A stretch of 64,000 nucleotides of DNA from Rhizobium sp. BK196. Its GTDB lineage: Bacteria; Pseudomonadota; Alphaproteobacteria; Rhizobiales; Rhizobiaceae. The notes below the pieces were generated by a model, which worked only from the letters and a program-made list of their open reading frames with translations, did not search any database and was not told the DNA's origin. Within the stretch, counting starts at the first letter, position 1. Each line of letters begins with the position of its first letter. The stretch is taken from the NCBI RefSeq assembly GCF_014193255.1, contig NZ_JACHZB010000003.1, forward strand, positions 682,001 through 746,000. Reading direction: 5' to 3'. This document shows positions 29,118 to 35,664 of this stretch, piece by piece. The translations under genes and the position numbers were made by a program.

Positions 29118-29996
29118 ATGACCAGTTCGTCCGAATATACGCCCCCAAAGATCTGGACCTGGGACAAGGAAAACGGCGGCCAATTCGCCAACATCAATCG
29201 ACCGATCGCCGGGCCGACCCATGACAAGGAACTGCCGGTCGGCCGCCATCCGCTGCAGCTTTATTCGCTGGGAACACCGAATGGCGTGAAAATCACCATC
29301 ATGCTCGAAGAGTTGCTGGCGCTTGGCCATAGCGGCGCGGAATACGATGCCTGGCTGATCAGGATCGGCGATGGCGACCAATTCGGCAGCGGCTTTGTCG
29401 AAGTCAATCCGAACTCCAAGATCCCGGCCCTGATGGACCGCAGCGGTGAGAAGCCGGTGCGCATTTTCGAATCCGGCGCGATTCTCACCTATCTCGCCGA
29501 AAAATTCGGCGCCTTCCTGCCGACCGATCCGGCAAAGCGCGCCGAATGTTTCTCCTGGCTGTTCTGGCAGGTGGGCAGCGCGCCCTATCTCGGCGGCGGC
29601 TTCGGCCATTTCTATGCCTATGCGCCGACGAAGATCGAATATGCGATCAACCGCTTCGCCATGGAAACCAAGCGCCAGCTCGACGTGCTCGACCGGCGTC
29701 TGGCCGAGAGCGAATATATCGCCGGTGGCGAGTTCACCATCGCCGACATGGCGATCTGGCCCTGGTATGGCGGCCTTGTGAAGGGCTGGATGTATGGCGA
29801 TTCCGCCGAATTCCTGCAGGTGCAGGAATACAGGAACATGAAGCGCTGGGCCGACCTGATCGGCAACCGCCCCGCCGTCCAGCGCGGCCGCATGGTCAAC
29901 CGCGTCAGCGGCGAGCCCTCCAGCCAGCTCCACGAACGCCATGACGCCAGCGACTTCGAGACGAAGACGCAGGACAAGCTGCAGGCCGTCGGCTGA
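29118..29996 (+). CDS. yghU: Glutathione-dependent disulfide-bond oxidoreductase YghU
   Basis: 292 residues from ATG 29118 with CAGGAGCTCAC upstream. The sequence follows the Nu-class GST YghU: an N-terminal extension YTPPKIWTWDKENGGQFANINRPIAGPTHDKELPVG, a thioredoxin fold with TPNGVKITIMLEELL and VNPNSKIPALMD, the ESGAILTYLAEKFG GSH-binding motif, and C-terminal FTIADMAIWPWYGGL. These enzymes reduce disulfides or peroxides using two glutathione molecules. It is a single gene with its own promoter region. Confidence 0.92.
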   Translation: MTSSSEYTPPKIWTWDKENGGQFANINRPIAGPTHDKELPVGRHPLQLYSLGTPNGVKITIMLEELLALGHSGAEYDAWLIRIGDGDQFGSGFVEVNPNSKIPALMDRSGEKPVRIFESGAILTYLAEKFGAFLPTDPAKRAECFSWLFWQVGSAPYLGGGFGHFYAYAPTKIEYAINRFAMETKRQLDVLDRRLAESEYIAGGEFTIADMAIWPWYGGLVKGWMYGDSAEFLQVQEYRNMKRWADLIGNRPAVQRGRMVNRVSGEPSSQLHERHDASDFETKTQDKLQAVG

Positions 29997-30143
29997 CATC
30001 GGAAAGGCAGGCGCGCCGTTCCGACGGTGTGCCTCAGCTCCAAGAAAAACGGTGCCGGGCGGGAATCGCAAATTTTCCCACTAAAAATTATGGGTTTTTA
30101 AGCGAACTGTACCGAATCCAGCAAAAGTGCCCTCGCCTCATCC

Positions 30144-30235
30144 TTTCAGTCTTGCTGAAATGCAAAAGCTCTCCTGCCACCTTTCGGAGAGCTTTCCCCA
30201 TCTACCCCGCCGAATGCCACCGGCGGGGCTTTTTT
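30144..30235 (+). ncRNA. Candidate small RNA ending in a rho-independent terminator
   Basis: Three consecutive stem-loops are packed in 90 bases with no reading frame. They are TTTCAG/CTGAAA (30144-30160), a 10-pair stem AAAGCTCTCC/GGAGAGCTTT (30165-30195) with an unpaired TGCCACCTTTC loop, and CCCCGCCG/CGGCGGGG (30205-30228) followed by CTTTTTTA. The last is a canonical terminator. The nearest plus-strand gene, yghU, ends about 150 bases earlier, and a looped pyrimidine-rich segment is typical of trans-acting sRNAs. The 5' end is unknown, perhaps near 30080-30130. It could instead be a structured yghU 3' UTR. Confidence 0.5.
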
Positions 30236-30330
30236 ATCTCAGGCATATGGGGAATCATAAAGCTCTCAGCTGCACCAGAGCGGACCGGCGCCGACGATCA
30301 TGGCAAAGCTTTGGTGAGAACAGCTTCCAG

Positions 30331-30516
30331 TTAGCGCCACTTCGGCTGAGGCGTCGGAGCATTCGCCTGGATCTCATGGAGCGGCGCCCGATGGCCAAGG
30401 AGCTTCTTCAGCTTTTTCTCCTCGGCGGGGCCAATCCCGAATTTTCGGCAATGCTCGGTGATATCCTGATCTTTCGGGCCGGGAATTCGAACCTGTCGAT
30501 TGTCCATCTTCTTCAT
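30331..30516 (-). CDS. Small conserved-looking hypothetical protein, 61 aa
   Basis: 61 residues, basic, starting MKKMDNRQVRIPGPKDQDI and ending in a Pro-rich tail. The ATG at 30516 has a very strong GGAGGAGGAAACGTC, which is the main support. The middle (ITEHCRKFGIGPAEEKKLKKLLG) looks like a short helix-loop-helix. It vaguely resembles DUF3606-type small rhizobial proteins, but I cannot assign a family. Confidence 0.6.
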   Translation of the reverse strand: MKKMDNRQVRIPGPKDQDITEHCRKFGIGPAEEKKLKKLLGHRAPLHEIQANAPTPQPKWR

Positions 30517-30696
30517 TGACGTTTCCTCCTCCGAAGAAAACCATCGTAGCGTCTGTTTGTTCGTTAGAAAATTCTAAAATTTAGATGTTTGAGTGTTTCA
30601 ACCGATGTGTTGATGGAACACAGTCCCCGAGCGGCGGCTAGCGATTGCCACCAGAGGGATAAACTGACGTGTAAAGAACGGAGAAAGCCACAAAAG

Positions 30697-30723
30697 AAAA
30701 AAGTCCGCTTCCGCGGGCTTTTC
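30697..30723 (-). terminator. Terminator of tRNA-Pro(CGG)
   Basis: On the minus strand AAAAGCCCGC-GGAA-GCGGAC is followed by TTTTTT, beginning 4 bases after the CCA end of the tRNA. The stem has one G-T pair. Position and T-run make it the tRNA terminator. Confidence 0.75.
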
Positions 30724-30726
30724 GGC

Positions 30727-30803
30727 TGGTCGGAGTGGAGTGATTCGAACACTCGACCCCCACGTCCCGAACGTGGTGCGCTACCAGACTGCGCTACACT
30801 CCG
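30727..30803 (-). tRNA. tRNA-Pro, anticodon CGG
   Basis: 77 bases including an encoded CCA (TGG at 30727-30729 on the plus strand). The acceptor stem CGGAGTG pairs with CACTCCG, the D-arm reads GCGCAGTCTGGTAGCGC, the anticodon arm is CCACG-TTCGGGA-CGTGG, and the T-arm contains GGTTCGAA-like GTTCGAATC. The loop gives anticodon CGG, read as proline. It marks the left edge of the low-GC accessory segment. Confidence 0.95.
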
Positions 30804-31064
30804 TGACCAGCGGCGCCTCTATAGACCGGCCTATCATGTTGCGCAAGCGCCAAAATTCAAAAAGTCGTCTGATTTTTTGACAGGCTCGTGACAGCGCCTT
30901 CCAGCCGGCCATGCAGCAAAAAGCCACACCTCCGGCAAATTCTTCACAAGCGCCAAACAGGCAATTTTCTTTTGCCGGGTTACAGGCTAAAGGGCTTGGC
31001 GGGACAGGCGAAACCGTCGCGAAGGCGGCTTCGCAGCCACTGGCTAGATATCAGGAACGACACG

Positions 31065-31475
31065 ATGAAACTCCGCACCATGACCGGGGCCGCCGCGCTT
31101 GCGATTGCGCTTGCCGGATGCACCACCATACCTTCTGCCGGCAACCCGATCGAGGCACGCTGGGTCGGCCAATCGGCCGGCAAGTTCTTTGCCGCCTATG
31201 GCCCGCCGCTCAGCGACCGCGACGAAGGTTCATCGACGATCTACACCTGGAAGGGCGGTTACAAGACGGTGCGCGTACCTGCAAAATATGCCGAAGGTGC
31301 TGACGGTAAGCGCGGCAAGCAGATTGCGAGCGCCCGCACCCTCTACCTGCGCTGCCAGGCCGAAATCACCACCAATTCCGACTACACGATCCGTGATATC
31401 CGAACCGTGACCGATATCCCGGGTGTGAATGGTCCTTCCTACTGCGCCGAATTCCTGGCGCCGGAACAGAAGTAA
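31065..31475 (+). CDS. Small lipoprotein
   Basis: 136 residues from ATG 31065, preceded by CAGGAACGACACG. The signal peptide MKLRTMTGAAALAIALAGC has a clear lipobox (LAGC, Cys19), so the mature protein is lipid-anchored. The mature part (PIEARWVGQSAGKFFAAYGPPLS, STIYTWKGGYKTVRVPAKY, LRCQAEITTNSDYTIRDI) resembles small BamE/SmpA-like rhizobial lipoproteins in the order of one helix and three strands, but this is not secure. It ends just before a terminator at 31505. Confidence 0.8.
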   Translation: MKLRTMTGAAALAIALAGCTTIPSAGNPIEARWVGQSAGKFFAAYGPPLSDRDEGSSTIYTWKGGYKTVRVPAKYAEGADGKRGKQIASARTLYLRCQAEITTNSDYTIRDIRTVTDIPGVNGPSYCAEFLAPEQK

Positions 31476-31504
31476 GTCCGGCTGTCTGAATTTTATGAGT
31501 TGCG

Positions 31505-31534
31505 GCCTGCCGGTGAAAATCGGCAGGCTTTTAT
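31505..31534 (+). terminator. Terminator after the lipoprotein gene
   Basis: GCCTGCCG at 31505-31512 pairs with CGGCAGGC at 31521-31528 and is followed by TTTTATTT. It starts 29 bases after the lipoprotein stop. Confidence 0.8.
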
Positions 31535-31707
31535 TTGAAGCCATTCGCGGTAAAACTATTTTCGAAAGGCCTTGGCCGGAGCGCTGGATTGATAAAGTAT
31601 TCGCACTCGTCATAAGTGTCCGGTCCAAATAGGACGTTATCATCCTCATCCACGACCACGTAATATCCAGCTTTATTTGATTGAACTATTCGCAATGTAT
31701 GCCCCAT
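31531..31707 (-). CDS. Small hypothetical protein, 58 aa
   Basis: The frame opens at ATG 31707 (MGHTLRIVQSNKAGYYVVV) and ends at the TAA at 31531. The sequence YYVVVDEDDNVLFGP followed by DTYDECEYFIN is a strand-turn-strand then helix pattern, with a composition that looks like a real protein. SD support is weak (AAAGCAACTG). It faces the terminator of the lipoprotein gene. A competing plus-strand frame at 31677-31883 overlaps it, and I prefer this one because of its protein-like composition. Confidence 0.4.
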   Translation of the reverse strand: MGHTLRIVQSNKAGYYVVVDEDDNVLFGPDTYDECEYFINPALRPRPFENSFTANGFK

Positions 31708-31967
31708 CAGTTGCTTTCGGACAGTCCATAGCAGTCAACTGTAAATTATGGCTTGGGACGGATCCTAAAATGCCTTCGAAGCACCGAGCCTTGATATCCC
31801 TCGGACAAGGCTTCAATTATCAGCAAAAGAATATTGAAATGTGTAGTTGGGGCGGTGATTATGATGTCATGACGATTAAGTAGATGTTGAAACAGTCCAG
31901 CGAGCGATAGCGAGCAGGGCAAGGCCGAAGGCCGCGCAGGGAGGGAGCGAAGCGACCGAGTGGCTGA

Positions 31968-32231
31968 CTATCTCGAATTCCAGCTTATGGACCATTCGCT
32001 TACTTCCCAACTCCCCCTGACCGGCGATTGATCAATAACAGCCCACGCCCATGAACGGTGGCTGTCTAGGATTGTTCTTCCTTCAAGGTGTAGCGCTCGC
32101 CTTCGGTGCTCCTTTATCCACACGGGTATTCGAAAAGCGATGCATTCCGCTAGCTCACACGACGACATGATTCCATGCGTCTGTAGTCCGGTCTCGTCTT
32201 CAATCACGCAGTCATAAAGCGTCATAGTCAT
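31968..32231 (-). CDS. Possible small hypothetical protein, 87 aa
   Basis: The frame reads MTMTLYDCVIEDETGLQTHG, then IMSSCELAECIAFRIPVWIKEHRRRALHLEGRT and a Trp/Ser-rich tail. The first 60 residues look like a small domain with strands and one helix (a xYDxxIxDExG start). SD support is poor (CTGGG). The surrounding 900 bases have no better candidate. It may be a remnant or a spurious frame. Confidence 0.3.
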   Translation of the reverse strand: MTMTLYDCVIEDETGLQTHGIMSSCELAECIAFRIPVWIKEHRRRALHLEGRTILDSHRSWAWAVIDQSPVRGSWEVSEWSISWNSR

Positions 32232-32370
32232 CCCAGAGCTGTTCGCTCATCATCTTATGCGCTCGGATCACGATCCCGCTATAAGTCAATTATCAGCCGG
32301 TCATATTTTCCGGTTGGCGGATTGGGAAACAAGAACGCCGGTCGCAAGGGCTACCATCTATTGAGACCGG

Positions 32371-32435
32371 CCACAGGGCGCTTGCTGACACTTTCGCCCT
32401 GTGGGGCACCCCTCGTAAGCATCGCGAGGGGTGCC
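32371..32435. repeat. Two adjacent perfect stem-loops
   Basis: CCACAGGGCG (32371-32380) pairs with CGCCCTGTGG (32395-32404) around a 14-base loop. One base on, GGCACCCCTCG (32405-32415) pairs with CGAGGGGTGCC (32425-32435) around TAAGCATCG. Neither is followed by a T-run on either strand, so simple termination is unlikely. They could belong to a structured RNA or to a recombination or replication site. Confidence 0.65.
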
Positions 32436-32446
32436 TATTGATCGCA

Positions 32447-32473
32447 AAGTAGTAAGTAAGTATTTACTTATTA
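32447..32473 (+). promoter_or_regulatory. AT-rich dyad and TATAAT upstream of the small gene pair
   Basis: TAAGTA and TACTTA arms flank a few bases within an AGTAAGTAAGTATTTACTTA run, followed at once by TTATAATG, which fits a -10 box. It lies upstream of the small coupled genes ending at 32750 and 32932. A promoter with overlapping operator is inferred. Confidence 0.35.
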
Positions 32474-32609
32474 TAATGTGAATTCAACAACTTAAAATTA
32501 TTCACGCTTGCCAAATCGCCAACGTTGAATCATTCCTTTTGCTGTCAGCAAGCAAAAGGAAATCAACCGTGCCCGACAATACATCAACGATGCTCTCTAT
32601 TTTCTCGCC

Positions 32610-32750
32610 GTGAGCCGCCTTGAGACCGTCGCCCGAAACTTCGATCCGGCAGCACCCGACGATCTCCGCACGCAAATCATTGAGGCCCTCGGGGATTTTG
32701 GGGTGTGGCCAGCTTATTGTTTTTGTCCAGAATTGAAGGAAGTAGCCTAA
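32610..32750 (+). CDS. Small ORF coupled to the next gene; start codon unclear
   Basis: The frame ending at TAA 32748-32750 encodes KQKEINRARQYINDALYFL, then AVSRLETVARNFDPAAPDDLRTQIIEALGDFG and WPAYCFCPELKEVA. It is open from about 32529 but has no ATG; the only conventional start is GTG 32610, which discards the first helix and lacks an SD. A good AAAGGAAATCAACC at 32557 leads into a GTG in the wrong frame. The stop overlaps the next ATG (TAATG), the usual sign of real coupling. So this is a real small gene with a hidden start or a one-base defect near 32570. Confidence 0.4.
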   Translation: MSRLETVARNFDPAAPDDLRTQIIEALGDFGVWPAYCFCPELKEVA

Positions 32751-32932
32751 TGTCGATCAATCACGCAACCTACGGCAAGCTTGAAGCGACACGGGAACGT
32801 AAGGGCCGGATGATTGTCATCCGCTACGGGCACCACGAAAGGCGCGCAACAGCAAGCGCCGATGATAGCGTCAACGAATTTGTTGCTCGCGACGTTCTCA
32901 AGCAAATAGTTGCCGAGGAACTGAAAGATTGA
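32750..32932 (+). CDS. Small hypothetical protein, 60 aa
   Basis: The ATG overlaps the preceding TAA by one base and has GAAGGAAGTAGCC upstream. The protein (MSINHATYGKLEATRERKGR, MIVIRYGHHERRATASADDSVNEFVARDVLKQIVAEELKD) has a basic N-half with two strands and an acidic C-terminal helix. No family is recognised. A terminator starts 6 bases after the stop. Confidence 0.6.
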   Translation: MSINHATYGKLEATRERKGRMIVIRYGHHERRATASADDSVNEFVARDVLKQIVAEELKD

Positions 32933-32938
32933 AATCAG

Positions 32939-32968
32939 GCCCGCCAGCTACGGCGGGCCTTTGCTTTT
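32939..32968 (+). terminator. Terminator after the small coupled gene pair
   Basis: GCCCGCC at 32939-32945 and GGCGGGC at 32952-32958 form a tight hairpin with a 6-base loop, followed by CTTTGCTTTT. It separates the pair ending at 32932 from the gene starting at 32980. Confidence 0.75.
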
Positions 32969-32979
32969 CAGGAGAAACA

Positions 32980-33189
32980 ATGTCCAGCCGATACGAAGGA
33001 ATGTCCGCGAAGGATGCTAACGACCTTATGGTTGGCATCATCGGTCTGCTCGTTGCCGACGCGATGGACGAAGCCAGGGCCATGACGGAAGAAGAATGGG
33101 ATGTGCGCGATGCAGCCTTTCTGCCGCACTATTTCGCCAGCGCCATCTTCTACATCGTGCAGAACCGGCTTCGAGATGCACCACGATAG
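32980..33189 (+). CDS. Small acidic hypothetical protein, 69 aa
   Basis: 69 residues starting MSSRYEGMSAKDANDLMVG with CAGGAGAAACA upstream. The sequence is helical and acidic (IIGLLVADAMDEARAMTEEEWDVRDAAFLPHYFASAIFYIVQNRL). A Leu-rich first helix could be amphipathic or membrane-associated. No family is recognised. The DUF2293-like frame begins 7 bases after its stop. Confidence 0.55.
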   Translation: MSSRYEGMSAKDANDLMVGIIGLLVADAMDEARAMTEEEWDVRDAAFLPHYFASAIFYIVQNRLRDAPR

Positions 33190-33195
33190 TTCGCG

Positions 33196-33515
33196 ATGCC
33201 CAGTTTCAACGAAAAAAAGTTCGAGCACATTTGCGCTGGAATTATCCCGGCTGCCCGGATTTCGCCGTGGCGCATTTCGTCAGCGAGATCATGCAGAGGG
33301 ATTGGACCAATATTTCGATAGCTAGGGCCGTCGAACTCACCATCTACAAGTCGCTTCGCCACACGATGACCGATTACGACCAGATACTTCTGGTTGGCGT
33401 GGATCGTAACGAAGCCCGACGGCGAGTGCAACCGAAGATTGACACGATGATCGCTACTTGGAGGAGCGTTCCAGAGGCAAAATACCGGGGAATTTCGGCA
33501 AACCAGAAGATTTGA
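33196..33515 (+). CDS. DUF2293-like protein, apparently split at an A-AAA-AAG heptamer
   Basis: The domain HLRWNYPGCPDFAVAHFVSEI..., ARAVELTIYKSLRHTMTDYDQILLVGVDRNEARRRVQPKIDTMIATWRS matches the DUF2293 pattern (PGCP, helix, HxxTDYDxLL, RxxARxxV, W). The only well-placed start, ATG 33196 (MPSFNEKK), is in a different frame. Moving back one base at A-AAA-AAG (33213-33219), which sits in the correct zero-frame phase, gives MPSFNEKKVRAHLRWNYPGC and a 106-residue product. An in-frame start for the domain alone would be ATG 33285, which cuts it. It is either a -1 frameshift site or a lost A in the run. Confidence 0.55.
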
Positions 33516-33581
33516 TCGTCGGCCGTAATTTCCTAATTGTCGGTCGGCGAAGAGGGCACAGAGGCGACCTTGGGCTGATGT

Positions 33582-34106
33582 TTAGCTGACAATTTTGATC
33601 CGAATGGGTCGCTGTTCTGATTGCAACATCATGCGCAGAGAACCTATCGCGGACCCGGAATTAGTAACGAAGCAGCTCTGAGTATTTGACCATCGTCCTA
33701 GCATAATACATCCAACTGTATCACGTGGACTATTTCCAATGTGGATTTGAATATTATCTCGGGCAAGAGCGCCCGCGAGTTCAATACGCCAGCGTAAATG
33801 ACCATCTTTCCGGATTCTGCCATCGTAGGCGCCGGGTTTGCAGCAACTGATCTCATTTAGATTGCTACGCCAAGGAAGTTCGAGTGTGTTACACAGTTCC
33901 AATCCAGGAACTGCGACATTCGGCGAACTATAGTAATTTTCGCCAATAAATAGCCGCCCCTTCACACAGTCGTTCAGCGACGTGACTGTAGCAAAATTGG
34001 TTTCTCGCTTGATCGTCAGATAGAATGGCGCGAGCTGAGAAAACGCTTGCGAAGCGAATGTGCTAGAAGCAGCACTAGCAAGGATAAACGAACGCCTACT
34101 CAGCAT
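33582..34106 (-). CDS. DUF5675 family protein with Tat-type signal
   Basis: 174 residues. The N-terminus MLSRRSFILASAASSTFASQA contains SRRSFI, a twin-arginine motif, so export by Tat is likely. The mature part matches DUF5675: FATVTSLNDCVKGRLFIGE near the start, then NTLELPWRSN, CCKPGAYDGRI, LRWRIELAG, IQIHIGNSPRDTVGCIMLGR. The conserved CxTLExPWR, IHxGN and GC(I) are present. DUF5675 is found beside phage-like and secretion genes and has no known activity. Its ATG overlaps the stop of the Ser/Asp-rich gene by one base (TAATG), so the two are translated together. Confidence 0.75.
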   Translation of the reverse strand: MLSRRSFILASAASSTFASQAFSQLAPFYLTIKRETNFATVTSLNDCVKGRLFIGENYYSSPNVAVPGLELCNTLELPWRSNLNEISCCKPGAYDGRIRKDGHLRWRIELAGALARDNIQIHIGNSPRDTVGCIMLGRWSNTQSCFVTNSGSAIGSLRMMLQSEQRPIRIKIVS

Positions 34107-34606
34107 TAGTCAAACCCAAACCCACCAGAAAAGTCGGAAAAATTGTCCGAAGATCCCAACGAAAAACTAGATCCCGAATTGTCTTGAGACGACGAACTCG
34201 AGCCATTATCCGACGACGATGAATCTTGCCCTGGATCGGTGGGCGGTTGAGGCGAATTGTCCGCACCCTGATCCACGGACGATGACGACCCATCGTCGTA
34301 TGAAGCGCTTTGGTCGGAGCCTCCGTCGTCGACGTCAACTAACTCAGTGTTGTCGTCAAGGGCTTGGTCAAAATTCATATACATTCCGTGGGGTCCGCTC
34401 TGCGTAGCCGGTTGATTATCGCCAGGCCCCATCCAGTTACTTCCGTCGGAGTTTTCCGTGCTCCATACGTCGGGTCGCGAACTTGTATCGCCGGCTCCAT
34501 CGTAAGGATCAACGGGAGGTTGCGAGTTGGACGAGTGAGCGTCGCTGCCACGAAGAGACCCGTTATCGTAGAAAAACCCAGCGACTGTGTATAGAGATAT
34601 CGGCAT
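34106..34606 (-). CDS. Acidic Ser/Asp/Gly-rich disordered protein, 166 aa
   Basis: The ATG at 34606 follows GAGGTGGGGTG. After a short ordered start (MPISLYTVAGFFYDNGSLRG) the sequence is low complexity: Ser, Asp, Gly, Pro, Asn and Gln. It has no Lys and no Cys, two Arg and very many Asp. It ends in SLGSSDNFSDFSGGFGFD, an aromatic/Gly tail. There is no signal peptide by eye. Such a composition fits an unfolded linker, a secreted surface or matrix protein, or a toxin-associated partner; none can be chosen. It is coupled to the DUF5675 gene. No family is recognised. Confidence 0.7.
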   Translation of the reverse strand: MPISLYTVAGFFYDNGSLRGSDAHSSNSQPPVDPYDGAGDTSSRPDVWSTENSDGSNWMGPGDNQPATQSGPHGMYMNFDQALDDNTELVDVDDGGSDQSASYDDGSSSSVDQGADNSPQPPTDPGQDSSSSDNGSSSSSQDNSGSSFSLGSSDNFSDFSGGFGFD

Positions 34607-34735
34607 CACCCCACCTCGATAGCGACAGAAATACACTTTAAGTTAGAATATTTATTCTGTCTATGTTTACTTGTGCACTCCCGCGCTTTTATGCCAATAA
34701 CGAACGTACGATAAAAACCCATCAGGAAGTGGCAT

Positions 34736-35017
34736 TTGAAACGCGCAATACTTACTGCAATTATGTTCGTATTATATTCCTCAGCGGGCGCTGAAGATCT
34801 TTGTCCAAAATACGGAGCATGCGTGCCGTCAGGTCAATTCACTTGCCATGACATCGACCGCAGCAGCCTAATTCAGCGCGTCTGCTATAATAAGGCGCAC
34901 TCCTACATGATTGTCCGCTTGAATAAGGCGTATTATCAAGATGGGTCCGAGGGGCGGCAAGGTCGACTGCCGGACGCATCCTATTCCGACCTGTTGAGGC
35001 ATACTATTCCCGTTTAA
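34736..35017 (+). CDS. KTSC-like exported protein, TTG start
   Basis: 93 residues starting at TTG 34736 with ATCAGGAAGTGGCAT upstream. The signal peptide is MKRAILTAIMFVLYSSAGAED. The mature part has two Cys pairs' worth of cysteines (LCPKYGACVPSGQFTCHDI) and then SLIQRVCYNKAHSYMIVRLNKAYYQ and LPDASYSDLLR, the order of a KTSC domain (residues about 38-88). KTSC proteins normally continue past this point with an S-G-xx-F motif, so the C-terminus looks short. The last 14 bases overlap the convergent gene. Confidence 0.6.
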   Translation: MKRAILTAIMFVLYSSAGAEDLCPKYGACVPSGQFTCHDIDRSSLIQRVCYNKAHSYMIVRLNKAYYQDGSEGRQGRLPDASYSDLLRHTIPV

Positions 35018-35579
35018 ACGGCGCATTCAGTGTTTCGTAGATCGTAGCGGCCTGTTCGTTCAGCCATGTGACATAGCGCATCGGCTTGTTCACGGCCCCG
35101 ACATCAGCCGAATAACTTATATTCATGTTCGCGATATCGGCGTTAGCCTCATCCCAGCGGATCGGATCATTACCCAGCTTCGACTTGAGAATCTTGTCGA
35201 TCCTAATAAAGCAGACAAGATCAGTGCTCGTCTGCCCATTGAAAGACCACTTCCCGGTAGCTAACCATGTACTCCCGGCGCGCTGACATGGCGCATTGAC
35301 GGTGGCGACAAGTTGAGTGCCATCCATCACATTGCCTTTGACGCGGATTGTAGACACGCGCTTGTCGTTACTCGGCTGAGACCAACTCACCTGAATGAAC
35401 AGTTGTCCATTCTCCATTGGCTGATAGTCGGCCTGAGAGTCAAAGTAGAGTCCCCATGGGTTGATGACGCGCGCGCGAAGATCGGCGTTGTTTACTCGCT
35501 TCTCTGAATTCGCATCCCAGTAACCATAGACGATCGCGGCAATAATAATACCGATGATGGACGGTATGAGCTTTTCCAT
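35004..35579 (-). CDS. Membrane-anchored hypothetical protein, 191 aa
   Basis: One N-terminal membrane helix (LIPSIIGIIIAAIVYGYW) is followed by an extracytoplasmic-looking domain of mostly beta pattern (LFIQVSWSQPSNDKRVSTIRVKGNVMDGTQLVATV, TWLATGKWSFNGQTSTDLVCFIRI) and a helical tail. The ATG at 35579 has GGTGAGTCGC upstream. No family is recognised. It overlaps the 3' end of the KTSC-like gene by 14 bases and its start lies within another short frame with a better SD. Confidence 0.6.
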   Translation of the reverse strand: MEKLIPSIIGIIIAAIVYGYWDANSEKRVNNADLRARVINPWGLYFDSQADYQPMENGQLFIQVSWSQPSNDKRVSTIRVKGNVMDGTQLVATVNAPCQRAGSTWLATGKWSFNGQTSTDLVCFIRIDKILKSKLGNDPIRWDEANADIANMNISYSADVGAVNKPMRYVTWLNEQAATIYETLNAPFKRE

Positions 35580-35664
35580 GTCTGCGACTCACCAAAGGCC
35601 ATGCGTTCTCAGAACTAAACACTAGCAACGCCGTCACGGCGATAGAAAATCTACTTGCCTTCAT
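35440..35664 (-). CDS. Possible short exported peptide overlapping the anchored protein gene
   Basis: ATG 35664 has an excellent GGGGGAAATCAG and opens a signal-peptide-like stretch (MKASRFSIAVTALLVFSSENAWPL). The rest of the frame (VSRRHGKAHTVHHRYYY...) is antisense-like in quality and overlaps the next start at 35579 in another frame. It may be a leader, or an old secreted gene whose body was replaced by the anchored protein gene. Confidence 0.3.
   Translation of the reverse strand: MKASRFSIAVTALLVFSSENAWPLVSRRHGKAHTVHHRYYYCRDRLWLLGCEFREASKQRRSSRARHQPMGTLL

Larger units (their letters stand above)
31708..32609. other. Gene-poor part of the accessory segment
   Basis: Apart from the weak frame at 31968-32231 nothing here codes convincingly. 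At 31899-31962 is a purine-rich run of short repeats (GCGAGCGATAGCGAGC, GGCCGAAGGCC, GGAGCGAAGCGACCGAG). At 32371-32435 are two tandem perfect stem-loops, and at 32447-32473 is an AT-rich dyad, TAAGTA...TACTTA, leading into TATAAT. The last could be the promoter of the small gene pair that follows. Confidence 0.5.

Noticed and set aside
31677..31883. 68-codon plus-strand frame starting TTG
   Set aside because: It has no SD, weak composition, and overlaps a more protein-like frame on the other strand.
31899..31962. Short purine-rich repeats that could suggest a CRISPR or iteron array
   Set aside because: The units are irregular and only 5-8 bases long, with no spacer structure and no cas or rep gene nearby.
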